A stretch of 64,000 nucleotides of DNA, taken from the NCBI RefSeq assembly GCF_003201875.1, contig NZ_QJKD01000001.1, forward strand, positions 124,001 through 188,000. The letters run 5' to 3'. The translations under genes were made by a program, and so were the position numbers. This stretch comes from Hungatella effluvii. GTDB lineage: Bacteria > Bacillota > Clostridia > Lachnospirales > Lachnospiraceae. The first letter of the stretch is position 1. Each line of letters starts with the position of its first letter. Under the pieces are notes generated by a model. The model ran no database searches. It was given only the letters and a program-made list of their open reading frames with translations, and was not told where the DNA came from. Shown here in pieces: positions 53,551-62,878 of this stretch.

Positions 53551-55212
53551 CTAGGAAGCCAGATGCTCATCCAGCTGCTTCCACAATGCATCAATAATGT
53601 TCTGAAGGCCTGCCTGGTAGCACTCTTCCGTATTGACCTTCAGCATCTCCCGCATGGAATCATAATTTCTCGTTCCATCGCTTAAAATTCCATGATACTT
53701 CGTCTTTGACACCTTTTCTGACACGGCAGTCACCTGTGCGACATAGGAGGCCAGATCCACGTCCGTCACATCAAAGGCAAAACCGCACACCGGCTGGCTG
53801 ACATAGCTCTCCTCTTTCAGCTCATACCGGCGGTATTCCAGATTTTTTCCAGTCGTCAGTTCTGAGAAGGTAACATAGGATGGTGTCCATGTAAATGCAT
53901 AGCCGGGAAAGGAATCCGGATAAGCGCTCAGTGATATGTAGGTGCCGTCTTCCGTCAGTTCATAGTCCTTTCCCTCGATTCCCATTTCGAAAAGATCATG
54001 GTTCTCCTTTGATAAGAACAGCCAGTTTAAAAACCTCATCGTATCGTCCTTTTTTGTAGATGACTCCGGCACACAAAGGCCGTTATTGCTCATGTAATTT
54101 GTCACGATCGCGTGGTCTTCCATCTCTCTGATTCTGTCATCCCACACGAATTCTCCTTCTACCGCCTCAGGACTGTACTTTGCCATCTGCGTAAAATTAT
54201 TTTCAGCCTCATCGATTGTGCCGATATAGGACGCCGCCTCACCTGCCCAGTACGGCATCTTCTCGTCGGAGACCGTCATGGAATCCGGACTGATATATCC
54301 CTTTTTTGCCCAATCGGCAAATTTTTCGTACCGCTCCACCGTAAAATCGTAATTCCACCCCTCTGGGAAATCTTTAAATGCCTCATCCCCTGCACCCGAC
54401 GGCGCAATGGCCTGAACCGCGCCATCCTTTACATAGAAAAACAAGTCGATTCCCGCGCTGGCCACCTGCATGATTCCCGCTTCCGCGGCGCCCGGATAAT
54501 AGGCACCAGAGGTAAATAACTGCCAGAATCCACGGTTGCTGCGGACGGACACGGGAAGAATATTCTCAGATTTGGCCTTCTCCCAGTACTGTTCCAGCTT
54601 TTCATAGCTGTCAATCTGTCCGATTCCCCACTGATCAGCCCAGTCCTGACGGTAATGAACGACCTGAACACCGTTTCCATAGCCACGAATCAATGGGATG
54701 TAACACATTTTTCCATAGTATTTATTATTCTCCATGACCTCCGGAGCAAATGCCTTCTGTAATCCCGGATATTCCGGATTGTTAAAATATTCCGACAAAT
54801 CCGCATAATAATCATCGGCTGCCAGTACCCGCAGATTCAGCCATAAAGCGTCATAAACAAGATCGTAATCGGCTCCGCTGATAATCTCCAGATTCAGTTT
54901 TTCTTTATAGTCGGCATTTTCCACCCAGGTAAAATTGAGTTTGATATTCAAATCGTCCTTTGTCCGTTTCAGGAACTCCTCGTAAACCTCCTCGAAGCCC
55001 TCCGGTCTGGAACCGCGAAACATGATGTTCAGAGTCACTTCGTCCGGAGTTTTTTCGTCCAATCCTCCTTTTTCCGATCCTGATTTTTCTGAAACTGCCG
55101 ATGTCTTCTCTTCTTTTTGGCTCTCCCCGTTCCCATTCTTTCCTGCGCAGCCGCCAAGCGACGCCAGCATGGCAAACGCCAGCACACAGGCCAGCAATTT
55201 TTTTCCTCTCAT
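53551..55212 (-). CDS. extracellular solute-binding lipoprotein (family 1)
   Basis: The ATG at 55212 (MRGKKLLACVL) follows GGAGAGG and overlaps the lyase stop as ATGA; 553 residues. The lipobox is LASLGGC (Cys22), followed by a charged linker. The body is the large carbohydrate-binding type found with LplB/YtcP permeases (VTLNIMFRGSRPEGFEEVYEEFL, GADYDLVYDALWLN, GICVPESSTKKDDTMRFLNWL-like end). It should deliver oligosaccharides to the permeases at 61974-63796, which lie in a separate transcript beyond the regulator. Confidence 0.9.
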   Translation of the reverse strand: MRGKKLLACVLAFAMLASLGGCAGKNGNGESQKEEKTSAVSEKSGSEKGGLDEKTPDEVTLNIMFRGSRPEGFEEVYEEFLKRTKDDLNIKLNFTWVENADYKEKLNLEIISGADYDLVYDALWLNLRVLAADDYYADLSEYFNNPEYPGLQKAFAPEVMENNKYYGKMCYIPLIRGYGNGVQVVHYRQDWADQWGIGQIDSYEKLEQYWEKAKSENILPVSVRSNRGFWQLFTSGAYYPGAAEAGIMQVASAGIDLFFYVKDGAVQAIAPSGAGDEAFKDFPEGWNYDFTVERYEKFADWAKKGYISPDSMTVSDEKMPYWAGEAASYIGTIDEAENNFTQMAKYSPEAVEGEFVWDDRIREMEDHAIVTNYMSNNGLCVPESSTKKDDTMRFLNWLFLSKENHDLFEMGIEGKDYELTEDGTYISLSAYPDSFPGYAFTWTPSYVTFSELTTGKNLEYRRYELKEESYVSQPVCGFAFDVTDVDLASYVAQVTAVSEKVSKTKYHGILSDGTRNYDSMREMLKVNTEECYQAGLQNIIDALWKQLDEHLAS

Positions 55213-57041
55213 AAAACCTCTCCTATCCGGCAGCAAATGCTCCCTTGCACTATTTTTTCATTGCACGTAAAATCATCCGGCATAAATATTTTTGTTCTGT
55301 AAATGCAGGGTCCCCAATTAGTATAAAGCTTTGGATCCTTTAGCTCAATCGTTTCTGTTTCTATTTTATATAATTCTTTCATCTCCAGCCTTCCAAGCCC
55401 GCCGATTTCTATAAAATGCCCCTTAATCACCGGTTTTTCCCTGGTCATAAAGCTGGAGTAAGCGTCACGAGGAACGGCTTTGCAGGTATCAGTAACCGTA
55501 ATTCCCTTATTTTTATCAAACTCCACTCTGCGCCGGTAGCTCCCCACACTTCCGCAGGGATAGCAGCCAGACAGTTCCATCTCGATTACAGCCCGTTCTT
55601 TCGTAAACTCTGTTCGTTCCGTCTTTGCCGCATACTCCGGTCCCGCCATCTGCATGACCGATCCAAAGGTCATCACATTGTGGTATGCAGACTGCAGATA
55701 CCACAGTTCATACCGCCGGTCGGAAAATGTCTGGCCAAAATAAACAGCGGGACCCACATCGATGAGAAGCGGCTGACCATTCCGGTACACAGTTATGCTC
55801 CCCGTGTCGTTGTGATTATGGCTGTCGTCATTTCCGCCCGCTTTCACAGCCAGAAAATATTCCTTGTCTCTGGCCAGAAAGAGCCCTATGCTTTCATAAT
55901 AAATATCCCGTATCCGAACCGGTCCTGCGGACTCGAAAGCCGCGATCTCCGCTTCCGTAAAAGCGGCCTGGAGCTTATAAAACAGATTGGTCTCCCGCTT
56001 CATCAAAAAGTCCGGATCCCGCCTGTGATCCTCCGCCGCATACTGCATCATATCAAGATTTTTTGTATGCTTTCCAAACAGATACTCCCTTACACCGGAC
56101 CGGTTCAGCCGCGGCGCACAGTCCGCAAAGTTTGCATAGTAACAGTCCGCAATATGAACGTCCAGTATAAAGGCCGCAATATTTTTTATTTTGGTATTCT
56201 CATAAATACTTTCCAGGTATCCGTTTGTTACCTGATTCAGCACTTCTGCCGCACCGAAAAAACATAATCCGGCGGTGCGGTAATAGGCCGGACCTTCATC
56301 GCAGCCCCCATCTTCTCCATAGCTGTCCAGAAAACAATCAAGCCCCATGGCCGCCTTGACTGCCGCCTTTTTTCTTACTTCCGCCTCCGCTTTGGTACCT
56401 GCAAGAATCGCAATCAGTGTATTCTGAGTGCACCATGGAGTCCAGTTATTTACCCGAATCCCATTTCCGCCTGTCCATTCAAACGAATCATGAAGGTAGG
56501 GAATCGTTATTCTTCTCTGTATCTCCATGTCAATTCTCCGGCGAATCAGCGTGCTCACTGCATCCAGCTCCTTCTCCAGCAAATAGGATGTCATGGCCAG
56601 GAGCGCCCCCGTCTCACAGGCAAATAAGTCCATAACAGACCTATCCGGATCCGGGAGGCATTCAAAGGACTGGCCCGTTTTCCGGTTATGTGCAGGTACC
56701 TGCCAGCCGCTCTCCTCACAAACCGCCATGATTCCATTAATGATATCATCAAGAAAACGCCCCTCATACTCCGCACATTCCGCCATCACAAGATCCGCGA
56801 GAGCGCGGCGCCGGGAAAAATACAGCGCGTCAAACTCCGTCTGATTGCCGCTGCGGCAGAAGTTCATATACTTAACGGCGGGAAGGAGCGGATAAACAAA
56901 TCCGAGATACCCTTCTCCTGCTTCAATCAATGCCCTGCGGTATGCTTTCGGAACTGTTTCCCACGCCCTGCGGTCAGCCGCGGGACCGTATGGCCGGAAA
57001 CAGGAAACCTCATCGATCTCGTTTACAAGTTCTTCTATCAT
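55209..57041 (-). CDS. heparinase II/III family polysaccharide lyase-like protein
   Basis: 610 residues, ATG at 57041 within the end of the upstream dehydrogenase gene (32-bp overlap). The N-terminal half is an alpha/alpha barrel (GNGIRVNNWTPWCTQNTLIAIL with Asn/Trp/Thr-rich active-site edge, EGPAYYRTAGLCFFGAAEVL). The C-terminal beta-sandwich holds the family motif GGNDDSHNHNDTGSITVYRNG, with the His/Asn active-site residues. Family enzymes cleave uronic-acid glycans by beta-elimination. No signal peptide, so it should act on imported oligosaccharides. The exact glycan is not decidable. Confidence 0.9.
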   Translation of the reverse strand: MIEELVNEIDEVSCFRPYGPAADRRAWETVPKAYRRALIEAGEGYLGFVYPLLPAVKYMNFCRSGNQTEFDALYFSRRRALADLVMAECAEYEGRFLDDIINGIMAVCEESGWQVPAHNRKTGQSFECLPDPDRSVMDLFACETGALLAMTSYLLEKELDAVSTLIRRRIDMEIQRRITIPYLHDSFEWTGGNGIRVNNWTPWCTQNTLIAILAGTKAEAEVRKKAAVKAAMGLDCFLDSYGEDGGCDEGPAYYRTAGLCFFGAAEVLNQVTNGYLESIYENTKIKNIAAFILDVHIADCYYANFADCAPRLNRSGVREYLFGKHTKNLDMMQYAAEDHRRDPDFLMKRETNLFYKLQAAFTEAEIAAFESAGPVRIRDIYYESIGLFLARDKEYFLAVKAGGNDDSHNHNDTGSITVYRNGQPLLIDVGPAVYFGQTFSDRRYELWYLQSAYHNVMTFGSVMQMAGPEYAAKTERTEFTKERAVIEMELSGCYPCGSVGSYRRRVEFDKNKGITVTDTCKAVPRDAYSSFMTREKPVIKGHFIEIGGLGRLEMKELYKIETETIELKDPKLYTNWGPCIYRTKIFMPDDFTCNEKIVQGSICCRIGEVL

Positions 57042-58092
57042 CGTTTTCGCATCCTTTTATGCCTGTTTCATGATAATTAACCCATCTTCCGCTTAAGGAA
57101 GACTCATAGATGGACAGAACTGCCCAGATCGAGGGATAGGCTTCCCGGGCATTCAGCCAGAATGGTTTTTGCTCTCTCATACAGCCGTAGAAATCTGCTA
57201 TCAGCGCCTCATGGCTGTTGCCGTAGACCGCCTTTGCTCCATTGGTTACAGGAGCCGCTTTTATGAGAATCTCCACATCGTCTCCGGTTGTTCTCCAGAG
57301 AGAGTTTCCTCTCAGTTCCAGCCTTCCTTTTTCCATGGTTATGACGATGGTCGGCGGATAATCTTCCACATTGTTATTGCTTGTATGAAGCAGTCCGGTA
57401 CAGCCATTTTTAAACTGAAACACCGCATGGGAATTGTCTTCAACTTCGATAAAATCTGCATTAAGCTCCCGTGAAATACTTCCTTTTACCCGCGAAAATG
57501 GTCCGCACAGGCAATACATCAAATCAATCGTATGGACCGCCTGATTGATCAGGGATCCGCCGCCTTCCATCTCCCAGGTTCCTCTCCAGTCACCATCTGA
57601 ATAATAGTTTTTATCCCGCTTCCAGCAGACGTCTGCTTTCAGCCCCAGAATCTTTCCCATTTCTCCCGACCGTACCATTCTTACACACTCCCGCGTCGCA
57701 GGATTATAGCGGTTCTGAAAGACAAACCCCAGTCTGGCATCGGCCTCAGTCTCCGCCAGAATCCGCGCATCCGCTTTCGTCACAGCCATGGGTTTTTCGC
57801 AAAGGACATATTTTCCCGCAGCCAAAGCCTCTCTGATCATCTGCGGATGAAGGAAATGGGGCGTCAGTATATGCACCGCGTCGATGTCCGGTCTCTCCAG
57901 CACCTTCCTGTAATCGGTCATAATGTCAGGAATACCGACTCCGTATTCCTGTGAACGCCTCCTGGCCCGTTCCTCATCTACATCGCAAAAAACGGTCACT
58001 CGCTCTTCCTGCCTTTTTTTCATGGCCCTCAGATGCGGCCCGCATATCCCCCCACATCCGATCAAGGCAACTCTTACTTCCTCTTCCATCAT
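57010..58092 (-). CDS. Gfo/Idh/MocA family oxidoreductase
   Basis: The ATG at 58092 (MMEEEVRVALIG) follows GGAAAGAGG and overlaps the upstream stop as ATGA; 360 residues. Rossmann motif ALIGCGGICGPHLRAM, catalytic CEKPMAVTK near 95-103, and GGGSLINQAVHTIDLMYC with the active-site His and Asp. Compared with the two dehydrogenases at 3080 and 4122 it is again a distinct paralogue. It may oxidise or reduce the sugar released by the lyase. The last 11 codons overlap the lyase start. Confidence 0.9.
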   Translation of the reverse strand: MMEEEVRVALIGCGGICGPHLRAMKKRQEERVTVFCDVDEERARRRSQEYGVGIPDIMTDYRKVLERPDIDAVHILTPHFLHPQMIREALAAGKYVLCEKPMAVTKADARILAETEADARLGFVFQNRYNPATRECVRMVRSGEMGKILGLKADVCWKRDKNYYSDGDWRGTWEMEGGGSLINQAVHTIDLMYCLCGPFSRVKGSISRELNADFIEVEDNSHAVFQFKNGCTGLLHTSNNNVEDYPPTIVITMEKGRLELRGNSLWRTTGDDVEILIKAAPVTNGAKAVYGNSHEALIADFYGCMREQKPFWLNAREAYPSIWAVLSIYESSLSGRWVNYHETGIKGCENDDRRTCKRDR

Positions 58093-59441
58093 TCCTCTTT
58101 CCTTCCTGTTTGTTCTTCTGCATGGTTTTTGCTCCATACTCCTGTTGTATCGTTTCTGTATCCCTCCCATGTGTCTTTCACAAGGGCCTCAAACCGGTCT
58201 TCTGCCTCCTGAAACAGCAGAATCCGGTAACGAAGGCAAAACTCCTGATCTTTCGCCATAAATACTTCTTTGTCACAGGCTAGAGCCGGTCCGAAAAAGC
58301 CGTCGTCCCGCGCCTGCCATGCCACAGGATATCCCGGATTCCCCGGATGATCAAAAATGGCGAAGCCATGTTTACAGCCTGATACAAGGATTCCAGCAAG
58401 ACAGCACCAGGGACTGTGTTTCCACAGTATCTCTTCCTCGCTGATCCCCCCATTTCCATTGATTAAGCAGCCGCCCCCCGATAATGGCTCGAGAGCCGGA
58501 TTGCCCCGCATGGCCATGAAGCCGAAGAGATTCCGGCCGATTACCGTGTCCTTTGTGGGAACCAGCCGCATTTCCACATCAACCAGTCTGCTGCTTTCGT
58601 CCCCCCGATAGAAGGTAAGGCTGCGCCGCTCCTGAAGCAGCACCTCTTCCTCCTGAATCCATTCCAGCTCCTCCCGTATTTCCGCTGTCAGTGGCCCACC
58701 TTTCAGAAGCGGAAAGTTCTTGTGCCGGATTACCCCCCTGCCGTCCTCCTCCCAGAAATTCACTCCGTTTACATCACGGCACCCAAACCAAAGCCCTTTA
58801 TGATGGCGGTGGCTGTCAGTGGGGTCGGCGGATCGTCCGATCGAGACTACGTTTCTTCCGTCAACGGTACGCAACGGATAGAGATACCCCTGTTTTCCGT
58901 CCCCAAAATGGTATGTGGCAACCAGCTTTCCCTCCTGCCAGACGTGAAGCTCTCCATCTCTGGAAGACAGCGGACTCACTTCCATGTGCCAGACCGGCGC
59001 GGGCAGCGGCCTGCTGCTCTCATCCAGCACAAGATAGTGGTAATTGAAATAGGGAGACTGCAGCGCCTGCCCCGAACAAATCACGTCAAAGGTGAGGAGG
59101 TAGACTGAACGAGCCGCTAAAGGGAAAAACACGAGTTCGCCTCTGCTGTCAAACGGGACGCCAGCCCTGCAGCAAATCCTTGCTGCGGGTCCAATTGATA
59201 TTCCCTGCGCCTTTCTGCGCGCTCCCAATTCCTGCTGCTCCGGAAAAAACTGATACGGCACATTCTTCCCGCTTTTCTTTTCGCACAGTGCGATACTTCC
59301 TAAATCGATGACTCCTGTACCGGTCAGTTCATCCGGTAAAAAAGATGATAGATTTACCGTCAGCCGAATCGGTACCACCCACCGGTCTGTCTTCACAGGC
59401 CTTTCTAATTCCAGCTGCACGGATATCTGCCGCTTATCCAT
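58089..59441 (-). CDS. PmoA-like (DUF6807) family protein
   Basis: I place the start at the ATG at 59441 (MDKRQISVQLE), about 10 nt after GAGAGGG; an upstream in-frame extension reaches 59504 but has no site. 450 residues. The family block HRHHKGLWFGCRDVNGVNFWEEDG is clear, with ordered His residues that could bind metal, followed by a long beta-rich half (LVDVEMRLVPTKDTVIG). The family is named after methane oxygenase PmoA but is common in sugar-degrading operons and has no settled activity. It is the first gene of the lyase operon, so it probably acts on the same sugar. Confidence 0.75.
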   Translation of the reverse strand: MDKRQISVQLELERPVKTDRWVVPIRLTVNLSSFLPDELTGTGVIDLGSIALCEKKSGKNVPYQFFPEQQELGARRKAQGISIGPAARICCRAGVPFDSRGELVFFPLAARSVYLLTFDVICSGQALQSPYFNYHYLVLDESSRPLPAPVWHMEVSPLSSRDGELHVWQEGKLVATYHFGDGKQGYLYPLRTVDGRNVVSIGRSADPTDSHRHHKGLWFGCRDVNGVNFWEEDGRGVIRHKNFPLLKGGPLTAEIREELEWIQEEEVLLQERRSLTFYRGDESSRLVDVEMRLVPTKDTVIGRNLFGFMAMRGNPALEPLSGGGCLINGNGGISEEEILWKHSPWCCLAGILVSGCKHGFAIFDHPGNPGYPVAWQARDDGFFGPALACDKEVFMAKDQEFCLRYRILLFQEAEDRFEALVKDTWEGYRNDTTGVWSKNHAEEQTGRKEE

Positions 59442-59561
59442 GATTCTCATCCCTCTCATTTTTTTGACCCGGATATCTGTCACAACCGGGGTTATTCCAA
59501 ACATATACCGTCATCTCATAAATTTCAATTTTCAAACTTACCAGTTCCGTTATTTGTACTT

Positions 59562-59589
59562 TTTATACCTGGCTAAAAGGAGCATACAA
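59562..59589 (-). promoter_or_regulatory. leftward promoter of the lyase operon
   Basis: Minus strand: -35 TTGTAT (59589-59584), 16-bp spacer, -10 TATAAA (59567-59562). It gives a leader of about 115 nt holding a hairpin (ACCCGG against CCGGGGT near 59466-59491). Confidence 0.5.
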
Positions 59590-59590
59590 T

Positions 59591-59622
59591 GGGTATAAAA
59601 TGCCTCAATCGGGTATGAAATG
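59591..59622. promoter_or_regulatory. tandem GGGTAT(A/G)AAATG boxes, likely AraC operator
   Basis: GGGTATAAAATG (59591-59602) and GGGTATGAAATG (59611-59622) are direct repeats exactly 20 bp apart, two helical turns. They lie between the -35 elements of the two divergent promoters, the classical place for an AraC-family activator acting on both. Confidence 0.6.
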
Positions 59623-59633
59623 TGCCTTTTCCA

Positions 59634-59662
59634 TTGAAACGGACCGCACTTTTTTGTAGAAT
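59634..59662 (+). promoter_or_regulatory. promoter of the membrane-bound AraC regulator
   Basis: -35 TTGAAA (59634-59639), 17-bp spacer, -10 TAGAAT (59657-59662), about 38 bp before the ATG at 59701. Confidence 0.6.
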
Positions 59663-59700
59663 AAGGGAAACACCTATTACAGTAGAAGGAAGGCGGCAAA

Positions 59701-61977
59701 ATGTTCACAACATTTCGGGAAGCAACAGCAGGGTTTAAAAAAAGCAGATTTTTCAGGAAGACCTTCTTCACCTGCATTTTCGTGTCCTGTGCTCTGTTTT
59801 TTCTGTTTTTATTCTTTATCATAACGATGATCAACACCAAGTATAAAGAGAATATGACGGCAGTGAATGACAGCCAGGTTTTGAGCACTGAACGGACCAT
59901 CTCCGAGATTCTGGAAGACGTCTATCTCCATACCGGAACACTGGTATCCAACAATGCCCAGGTTCTCCGGCTGCTTTACGGCCCGCCTTACGATATGAAT
60001 ACCAAGATCAATTCCATTGATACACTCTCATCCGTAAAAAGCAGCAGCCGTTATATCCACTCCGTTTATTTTATCAACTTTAATGCGGACTATATTTTGA
60101 CCAACCACGGCGCTTATACGACGGACACCTTTTTCGATCAGGAACTTTTGGGAATTTTGGCTGCCAGAACGCCTTCCCTCTCCCCTGTGCTCTTCAGTCC
60201 GCGGCTGGTCAACAGCTACAGCCGGTACTCGAAGGAAATCAGTGCCGGAAAAGAAGAACCGGTCTGGTCTCTGATCTATTACTCCAATCAGGCGGGGGCC
60301 ATGGTGATTAATATCGATGCGGAGGCACTTCCTACCGGCGGTCTCACCCTTCTGAACCGTTCCGGCCAGGTGCTGGCTTCCGACGGCAGTCTCCCGTTTG
60401 CCTCCGAATACTCAGACCCGCAACTGCTCTCCATGATTCAGGAGAATCCGAGAAGCTCGGGCCATTTAATTCATCGGAGGGACGGCAGCCGGTATACGGT
60501 AAGTTTCTCAAGGGAATCCAGCCTCGGACTTATAACCATCAAAGAGGTTCCCTACTCGCTGATTGATACCACCAATGGCCTTCTGACCGTGACCTTCTTT
60601 GTATCGCTTGCGTATCTGGCCGCATGCCTCGTAATCTCCTGCATGGCCAGCATCATTTTATACCGCCCAATCGACACCCTGACGCATTCGGTTATCAGTG
60701 CGCTCCCTGAGCCGGACGTCCAAGAGCATTCTGCCGGATCGCCGGATGAATTTACCATGCTGAATTCGATTTATTCCAATATGCTCCAGAAAAATGTCAC
60801 GCTGGAACAGCGCATGAAAACGTATAAGAATGACCGGAAGCTTAAAAATCTGCTTCATTTTATCCAGGGCAGCTCGAATGCCGTCACTCCGGCCGCCTAT
60901 ACGGAGATTTCCATGATGTTTGACCGGAAAGACTATATGATTCTGATCATGAGCCTGGATCAGGGCGGTCATTCCACGGAAACGCCTTACGAAACGGAGC
61001 TCCTCATGTACGCCATAAGCAATGTGGCCGATGAACTCTTCACCGGCCACTACACCTTCTGTCATATGGAATCATCCTTCAGCAAACTGATTTACGTACT
61101 GAACTTTGACGAATACAATGAAATTCTTCTTAAGGACTGCTTAGATCAGCTCCAGGATTTCATTACACATCATTTTAAAATCAGCTTCTCCGTCGGCGCA
61201 AGTTCTGTCCTCCATGATATGGATGACCTGCCTTCCGCCCGGTCTGAAGCAGAAAGCGCCTTAAACCGCCGTTTCATCGACGGCCCCGGGTCCCTTCACT
61301 TTTATAGCAGTCTGGTTCTGGCATCAGAAGGAGGGCAGAGGTATCCGGAGGACTCAGAAAAGGAAATCATCAACGGAATGAAGCATATTGCACCGGATAA
61401 GACAGCGGCTGCTCTGGACGCGTTTTTCGCCAGAATCCGGGACTACGACTATCCCAGAGTCGTTCTTTATCTCATGATGCTTCACTGTGCCATTCAGGAA
61501 TTTGAATATGCAAATGGGCTGGAGCCCCTCCCGCTGGAGCCGGATGATATCACCATGTTTTCCAGAACCCTGGTGGAATTTTCTGCCATGTTCCAGGATC
61601 GCTGCCTTAACGCCATCGCAGCCGTAAAGGCTTCCATGAGCAGTACGGATGAAAAGGCGCGTCTGATTGCCAAAGTAGAGGCACTGGTCGATTCCCACAT
61701 TTACGATCCCAATCTGTCCGTTATCTACCTGGCCAATGAGGTGGGGTTATCTGTCAATTATCTAAGGGGAATCTATAAGGAAAGAACGGGTATCTCCCTG
61801 TCCTCTTATATCAACCAAAAGAAACTGGATTTAATCTGCGGCCTGCTGACAACCACGGATTTATCAACACAGGATATCAGCGACCGCATGGGATTTACCA
61901 CGAAGAATTACTTCTTTACTTTCTTTAAAAAGAACATGGATTTAACACCGACACAGTATCGAAAGCTTCACTCTTAA
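59701..61977 (+). CDS. membrane-bound sensor with AraC DNA-binding domain
   Basis: 758 residues, ATG behind GGAAGGCGG. A first membrane segment lies at about 22-44 (TFFTCIFVSCALFFLFLFFIITM), an extracellular sensor of about 250 residues follows, and a second segment lies near 293-320 (LLTVTFFVSLAYLAACLVISCMA). A cytoplasmic region leads to a C-terminal AraC domain (NLSVIYLANEVGLSVNYLRGIY, TQDISDRMGFTTKNYFFTFFKK). It works as a one-protein sensor-regulator and lies next to LplB/YtcP permeases and the divergent lyase operon. Its stop overlaps the stop of the permease at 61974. Confidence 0.92.
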   Translation: MFTTFREATAGFKKSRFFRKTFFTCIFVSCALFFLFLFFIITMINTKYKENMTAVNDSQVLSTERTISEILEDVYLHTGTLVSNNAQVLRLLYGPPYDMNTKINSIDTLSSVKSSSRYIHSVYFINFNADYILTNHGAYTTDTFFDQELLGILAARTPSLSPVLFSPRLVNSYSRYSKEISAGKEEPVWSLIYYSNQAGAMVINIDAEALPTGGLTLLNRSGQVLASDGSLPFASEYSDPQLLSMIQENPRSSGHLIHRRDGSRYTVSFSRESSLGLITIKEVPYSLIDTTNGLLTVTFFVSLAYLAACLVISCMASIILYRPIDTLTHSVISALPEPDVQEHSAGSPDEFTMLNSIYSNMLQKNVTLEQRMKTYKNDRKLKNLLHFIQGSSNAVTPAAYTEISMMFDRKDYMILIMSLDQGGHSTETPYETELLMYAISNVADELFTGHYTFCHMESSFSKLIYVLNFDEYNEILLKDCLDQLQDFITHHFKISFSVGASSVLHDMDDLPSARSEAESALNRRFIDGPGSLHFYSSLVLASEGGQRYPEDSEKEIINGMKHIAPDKTAAALDAFFARIRDYDYPRVVLYLMMLHCAIQEFEYANGLEPLPLEPDDITMFSRTLVEFSAMFQDRCLNAIAAVKASMSSTDEKARLIAKVEALVDSHIYDPNLSVIYLANEVGLSVNYLRGIYKERTGISLSSYINQKKLDLICGLLTTTDLSTQDISDRMGFTTKNYFFTFFKKNMDLTPTQYRKLHS

Positions 61978-62861
61978 CCTTTGACGGAACCAACCGTCAG
62001 CCCCTGAACAAAATACTTCTGTAAAAACGGATACAGGAAAATGATCGGACCGATCGTCACAACGACTGCCGCCATTCGGAACCCGTATGTCGGCAGTGTT
62101 TCCTGCGCATTCAGTGCGGTTGCCGGAAGCGTGCTCGCATAATTTACTTTTCTCAGGATCGACATGATCAGATACTGCAGGGTATACAGCTTCTCCTGGG
62201 ATATGTATAGAAGCACCTTATACCACTCATTCCAATAGCTTAATGCGTAAAAAAGGCCGATGGTGGCAATTCCCGGCGTAGATACCGGAAGAATAATGCG
62301 AAAAAGAATCATAATATCGTTTGCTCCGTCAATTTTGGCAGACTCTGCCAGAGAGGCTGGCACACCGTTAAAAAAATTACGCATCAAAAGACAGTTGTAT
62401 GCATTGACCATGCTGGGAAGTATCAGGACCCAGATGCTGTTTTTCAAATGCAGAATCTTCGTAATCATCAGATAATTGGCTACCAGACCGCCGTTAAACA
62501 ACATGGTAAAGTAGATAAACATAGCCAAGCCGCCCCGGATCGCCAACTTCTTCACACTCATGGCATATGACACGCCACAGGTTAGGAGCATGGAGAGAAT
62601 GGTACCCACCGTTGTCGTAAAGACGGTCACCTTATAGGCAGAGAGAATGTCCGATGCCTGCGCCACCATCTTGTAGGATGCCACGGAAAATCTGGCTGGA
62701 ATTATGTTGTATCCTTCTTTCACCAGAGTGACCTCGTCCGTAAAAGACGAGCCCAGCACCACCAGAAACGGAATCAGGCAGAACACGGAAAACAGCGTGA
62801 TAAACAGGTAAAAAGCCGTATTAAGAGCTCTGTCTCCCTTAGATTCTCTAACTTTTCTCAT
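61974..62861 (-). CDS. carbohydrate ABC transporter permease (YtcP type)
   Basis: 295 residues, ATG behind GAGAGGAG. It has six membrane segments and the EAA loop ESAKIDGANDIMILFRIILPVSTPGIATIGLF, and ends in the family motif QKYFVQGLTVGSVKG. It forms a channel with the LplB-type permease upstream. The ATPase is not in this locus; such systems often share an MsmK-type ATPase encoded elsewhere. Confidence 0.93.
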   Translation of the reverse strand: MRKVRESKGDRALNTAFYLFITLFSVFCLIPFLVVLGSSFTDEVTLVKEGYNIIPARFSVASYKMVAQASDILSAYKVTVFTTTVGTILSMLLTCGVSYAMSVKKLAIRGGLAMFIYFTMLFNGGLVANYLMITKILHLKNSIWVLILPSMVNAYNCLLMRNFFNGVPASLAESAKIDGANDIMILFRIILPVSTPGIATIGLFYALSYWNEWYKVLLYISQEKLYTLQYLIMSILRKVNYASTLPATALNAQETLPTYGFRMAAVVVTIGPIIFLYPFLQKYFVQGLTVGSVKG

Positions 62862-62878
62862 ATCTCATTTCTCCTCTC

